A DNA stretch of 64,000 nt, from contig CAWFLE010000007.1 of the NCBI GenBank assembly GCA_963816545.1, positions 558,001 to 622,000 of the forward strand, given 5' to 3'. Under the pieces are notes generated by a model. That model was not told where the DNA came from. It ran no database searches and worked only from the letters and a program-made list of their open reading frames with translations. The stretch is from Albimonas sp963816545. GTDB lineage: Bacteria > Pseudomonadota > Alphaproteobacteria > Rhodobacterales > Rhodobacteraceae. Below, in pieces: positions 61,990 through 64,000 of this stretch (position 1 is the stretch's first letter; each line of letters begins with the position of its first letter). The translations under genes were made by a program, and so were the position numbers.

Positions 61990-63249
61990 TCACGCCGGGC
62001 GCAGCACCGCCGCGCCCGGCGGGATCAGCGGGGGCGCGTCGTTCAGCGCCTCCCGCGCAAGGCCCGCGATCCCCTTCCACCGCGCCTGGAACGCCGCCAT
62101 CTCCGCGCGGGGGATCACCTGCTCGATATCCTCGAACACGCCGCCGCAGCGCTCCTCCACCACGCCCAGCAGCGCATCCGGCCCCGCCTCGCGGCTCGCC
62201 AGCACGGTGCGGGAGGTGGCGGGCCGCATCTCGGCCTCATAGGCCGCGAGCGCCGCCGGCCCCGGCCCATGGTCCAGCATCGCCCGCCCCAGCCTGCGCG
62301 CATCCATGATCGCCTGGCTCGCGCCGTTGGAGCCCACCGGGTACATCACATGCGCCGCGTCCCCCATCAGGGTGGTGCGCCCCTCGGTCCAGAACGGCGC
62401 CGGGTCGCGGTCCACCATGGGGTACTCGAACACCTCTTCGGTCGCCTCGATCAGCGTCGGCGCATCCAGCCACCCGAAGCGCCAGCCCTCGAAGGCGGGC
62501 GCGAACGCCGCCCGGTCCACCCGCCGGTTCCAGTCCGAGGTCCATCCCCCCGCCGGGTCCCGCCGCAGCTCCGCGATCCAGTTCATCAACGAGAGCCCGT
62601 CCTCATCGGGGCCCGAGATCGGATAGCCCACGATCCGCTGGTCCATGGTCCCCACCAGCGCCATGCTCGCGCCCGTGCGGAAGGCCCGCGCCCGGACCGC
62701 GCCCCGCCACAGCACCGCGCCCCCCCACAGCGGCGGCCCCTCATGCGGATGCATCCGCGCCCGGATGGCCGAGTGCAGCCCGTCCGCGCCCACCAGCAGC
62801 CGCCCCCGCGCCTCCCGCCCGTCGACGAGCCGCAGGACCGCCTCGTCCCCCTCGGTGTCGAAGCCCGCCGCCCGTGCGTCTGTGATCACAGCCTCCGGCC
62901 CGAGCCGCTCGCGCACCGCCTCCAGCAGCGCCATCTGCAGCGCGCCCCGGTGGACGGACCACTGCGGCCAGCGGTAGCCGGCGCCGCGGCCCCGCGGCTC
63001 GGTCCAGATCTCGCGCCCGGTCTTCGAGAACAGGCCCCATTCCCGCGTCTCCACCCCGATCCGCGGCAGGACGGCGCCCAGGCCCAGCTCCTCCAGCTCC
63101 CGCACCGCGTTGGGCTGGAGGTTGATCCCTACGCCCAGCGGGCGAAGCTCCCGCGCCGCCTCGAAGACCCGCGCGTCCAGCCCGATCTGATGGCAGGTGA
63201 GCGCCAGCGTCAGCCCGGCGATCCCCCCGCCGGCGATGAGAATGGTCAT
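61990..63249 (-). CDS. FAD-dependent monooxygenase (class A aromatic-hydroxylase family)
   Basis: A 419-residue flavoprotein. Dinucleotide fold ILIAGGGIAGLTLALTCHQI, RPLGVGINLQPNAVRELEEL, the DG motif in LLVGADGLHSAIRARMHPHE, and the GD motif in TTLMGDAAHVMYPVGSNGAS. The SNGASQAIMDARRL segment is typical of the salicylate/3-hydroxybenzoate hydroxylase and PhzS-like groups. It would hydroxylate an aromatic or heteroaromatic acid using NAD(P)H and O2. It stands alone; the substrate is unknown. Confidence 0.88.
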   Translation of the reverse strand: MTILIAGGGIAGLTLALTCHQIGLDARVFEAARELRPLGVGINLQPNAVRELEELGLGAVLPRIGVETREWGLFSKTGREIWTEPRGRGAGYRWPQWSVHRGALQMALLEAVRERLGPEAVITDARAAGFDTEGDEAVLRLVDGREARGRLLVGADGLHSAIRARMHPHEGPPLWGGAVLWRGAVRARAFRTGASMALVGTMDQRIVGYPISGPDEDGLSLMNWIAELRRDPAGGWTSDWNRRVDRAAFAPAFEGWRFGWLDAPTLIEATEEVFEYPMVDRDPAPFWTEGRTTLMGDAAHVMYPVGSNGASQAIMDARRLGRAMLDHGPGPAALAAYEAEMRPATSRTVLASREAGPDALLGVVEERCGGVFEDIEQVIPRAEMAAFQARWKGIAGLAREALNDAPPLIPPGAAVLRPA

Positions 63250-63327
63250 TGGAGCCCCCTGTCCTCGTTCCGCCCGCCTTCTGGCCGGGGGGCGCGCCGC
63301 GCGCAAGCTTGACGCTAGGGCGCCTGC

Positions 63328-63342
63328 GTTTCGCTGCGAAAC
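63328..63342. repeat. GTTTCGC-type palindrome, copy 2 (perfect)
   Basis: GTTTCGCTGCGAAAC, a perfect 7-1-7 palindrome between the monooxygenase and vsr genes. Confidence 0.6.
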
Positions 63343-63361
63343 ATCGGGGGCCCCGGACGCG

Positions 63362-63376
63362 GTTTCGCCGCAAAAC
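63362..63376. repeat. GTTTCGC-type palindrome, copy 3 (imperfect)
   Basis: GTTTCGCCGCAAAAC, 34 bases after copy 2 in the same intergenic region. Confidence 0.5.
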
Positions 63377-63455
63377 ACGGAGACCGGGGACCGGCGGCTT
63401 CGCCCTTGACCCGGCTCCGCGCCCGGCGCACCTCCGGCGGGCGAAGGGAGGACCC

Positions 63456-63908
63456 ATGGCCGACATGCTCGACCCCACGACGCGCTCGCGGACCATGGCG
63501 GCGGTGAAGGGCAAGGACACCTCGCCCGAGCTTCGCCTGCGCCGCGCGCTCCACGCCCTGGGTCTGCGCTACTCGCTGCATGCGCGGGGGCTGCCAGGGC
63601 GGCCGGACCTCGTGTTCCCCCGCTTCCGCGCGGCGGTCTTCGTGCATGGCTGCTTCTGGCATCGCCATCCCGGCTGCCCCCGCGCCACCACGCCGGCCAC
63701 CCGGCAGGACTACTGGCTGCCGAAATTCGCCCGGAACGTGGAGCGGGACGCGGAGGCGCTGGCGGCCCTGCGCGCGGCCGGCTGGCGCACCGCCGTCATC
63801 TGGGAATGCGCGCTGACCAAGCGCGCGGCGCCCGCCACAGCCGAGGCCGCCGCCCGCTGGCTGCGCGAGGGCGGCGAGACTCTGGAGCTGCCGCCATCCG
63901 CCCCCTGA
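63456..63908 (+). CDS. vsr: Very short patch repair endonuclease (Vsr)
   Basis: A 150-residue mismatch endonuclease that nicks at T:G mismatches arising from deamination of 5-methylcytosine. The N-terminal DPTTRSRTMAAVKGKDTSPE is the Vsr hallmark. LPGRPDLVFPRFRAAVFVHG holds the catalytic Asp, and CFWHRHPGC the zinc Cys/His residues. Full length. GGGAGGA precedes the ATG. Vsr usually accompanies a cytosine methyltransferase; none is visible in the window, though one could lie beyond the right edge. Confidence 0.93.
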   Translation: MADMLDPTTRSRTMAAVKGKDTSPELRLRRALHALGLRYSLHARGLPGRPDLVFPRFRAAVFVHGCFWHRHPGCPRATTPATRQDYWLPKFARNVERDAEALAALRAAGWRTAVIWECALTKRAAPATAEAAARWLREGGETLELPPSAP

Positions 63909-64000
63909 TCCGTCGCCGGCCCTTCTGGCGCCGGCCACAGGCCCCGACGCCGGCAACCCGCCGCGGGCGCCCCGGTCGCCAGAAGCGGAAGCGCGGCGCG

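Overview
The window is very GC-rich (roughly 70% by eye) and dense with genes, with GC-ended codons and frequent 4-base ATGA/GTGA gene overlaps. It looks like an alphaproteobacterial chromosome, most likely Rhodobacterales or a close relative. Supporting features are a VPLPA-type sorting motif at the left edge, the DUF1467-mce gene pair, TAXI-type TRAP transport and abundant acyl-CoA catabolism. This placement is inference; no marker gene was compared.

Layout. 0-11.5 kb is housekeeping: aspS, a CPBP-like membrane protease coupled to a tiny RTX-like protein, an OmpA lipoprotein, an orphan ParA ATPase, GNAT, nitroreductase, EI24/CysZ-like protein, mce, a large PRC-barrel protein with nine-residue strand repeats, and ilvC. 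11.5-20.4 kb holds a succinate-semialdehyde-type dehydrogenase, hemerythrin, a single-domain response regulator, and an IclR-headed operon (NDP-forming acyl-CoA synthetase, a 34-residue-repeat ORF, a Cys-less thiolase homologue, DUF35 protein, acyl-CoA dehydrogenase). 22-24 kb is a two-gene unit (transglutaminase-MaoC fusion and crotonase). 24.3-31 kb is a decayed mobile island: Mu-like transposase and MuB ATPase genes, an IS630-family insertion inside muB, small phage-like genes, an internally deleted IS256-family element and dispersed repeats.

31.2-49.6 kb is the core of interest. A seven-gene minus-strand operon encodes an SDR, two acyl-CoA dehydrogenases, a crotonase, a PaaK-like CoA ligase and a biotin-dependent acyl-CoA carboxylase pair. 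A divergent gene encodes one polypeptide with two complete TetR repressor units. It is followed by an operon for an SDR, a Liv-type ABC importer and a second CoA ligase. Near-identical 16-base palindromes, TCTAAC-N4-GTTAGA, sit in the divergent promoter, before the transporter operon and, 18 kb away, before the transglutaminase-MaoC gene. Together they suggest one regulon for import, CoA activation, oxidation and carboxylation of an unidentified, probably branched or alicyclic acid.

49.6-64 kb carries mntH/mntR, more acyl-CoA genes, a repeat-rich beta-solenoid-like protein, a TAXI-TRAP transporter with a crotonase, an FAD monooxygenase and vsr.

Many otherwise intact genes carry isolated frameshifts, mostly one-base insertions. 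They are concentrated in the CoA ligase gene at 43.6-45.5 kb, which has about a dozen. Protein-level conservation continues across every break, so residual sequencing error is likelier than true decay. Such genes are annotated over their full span and the breaks noted.
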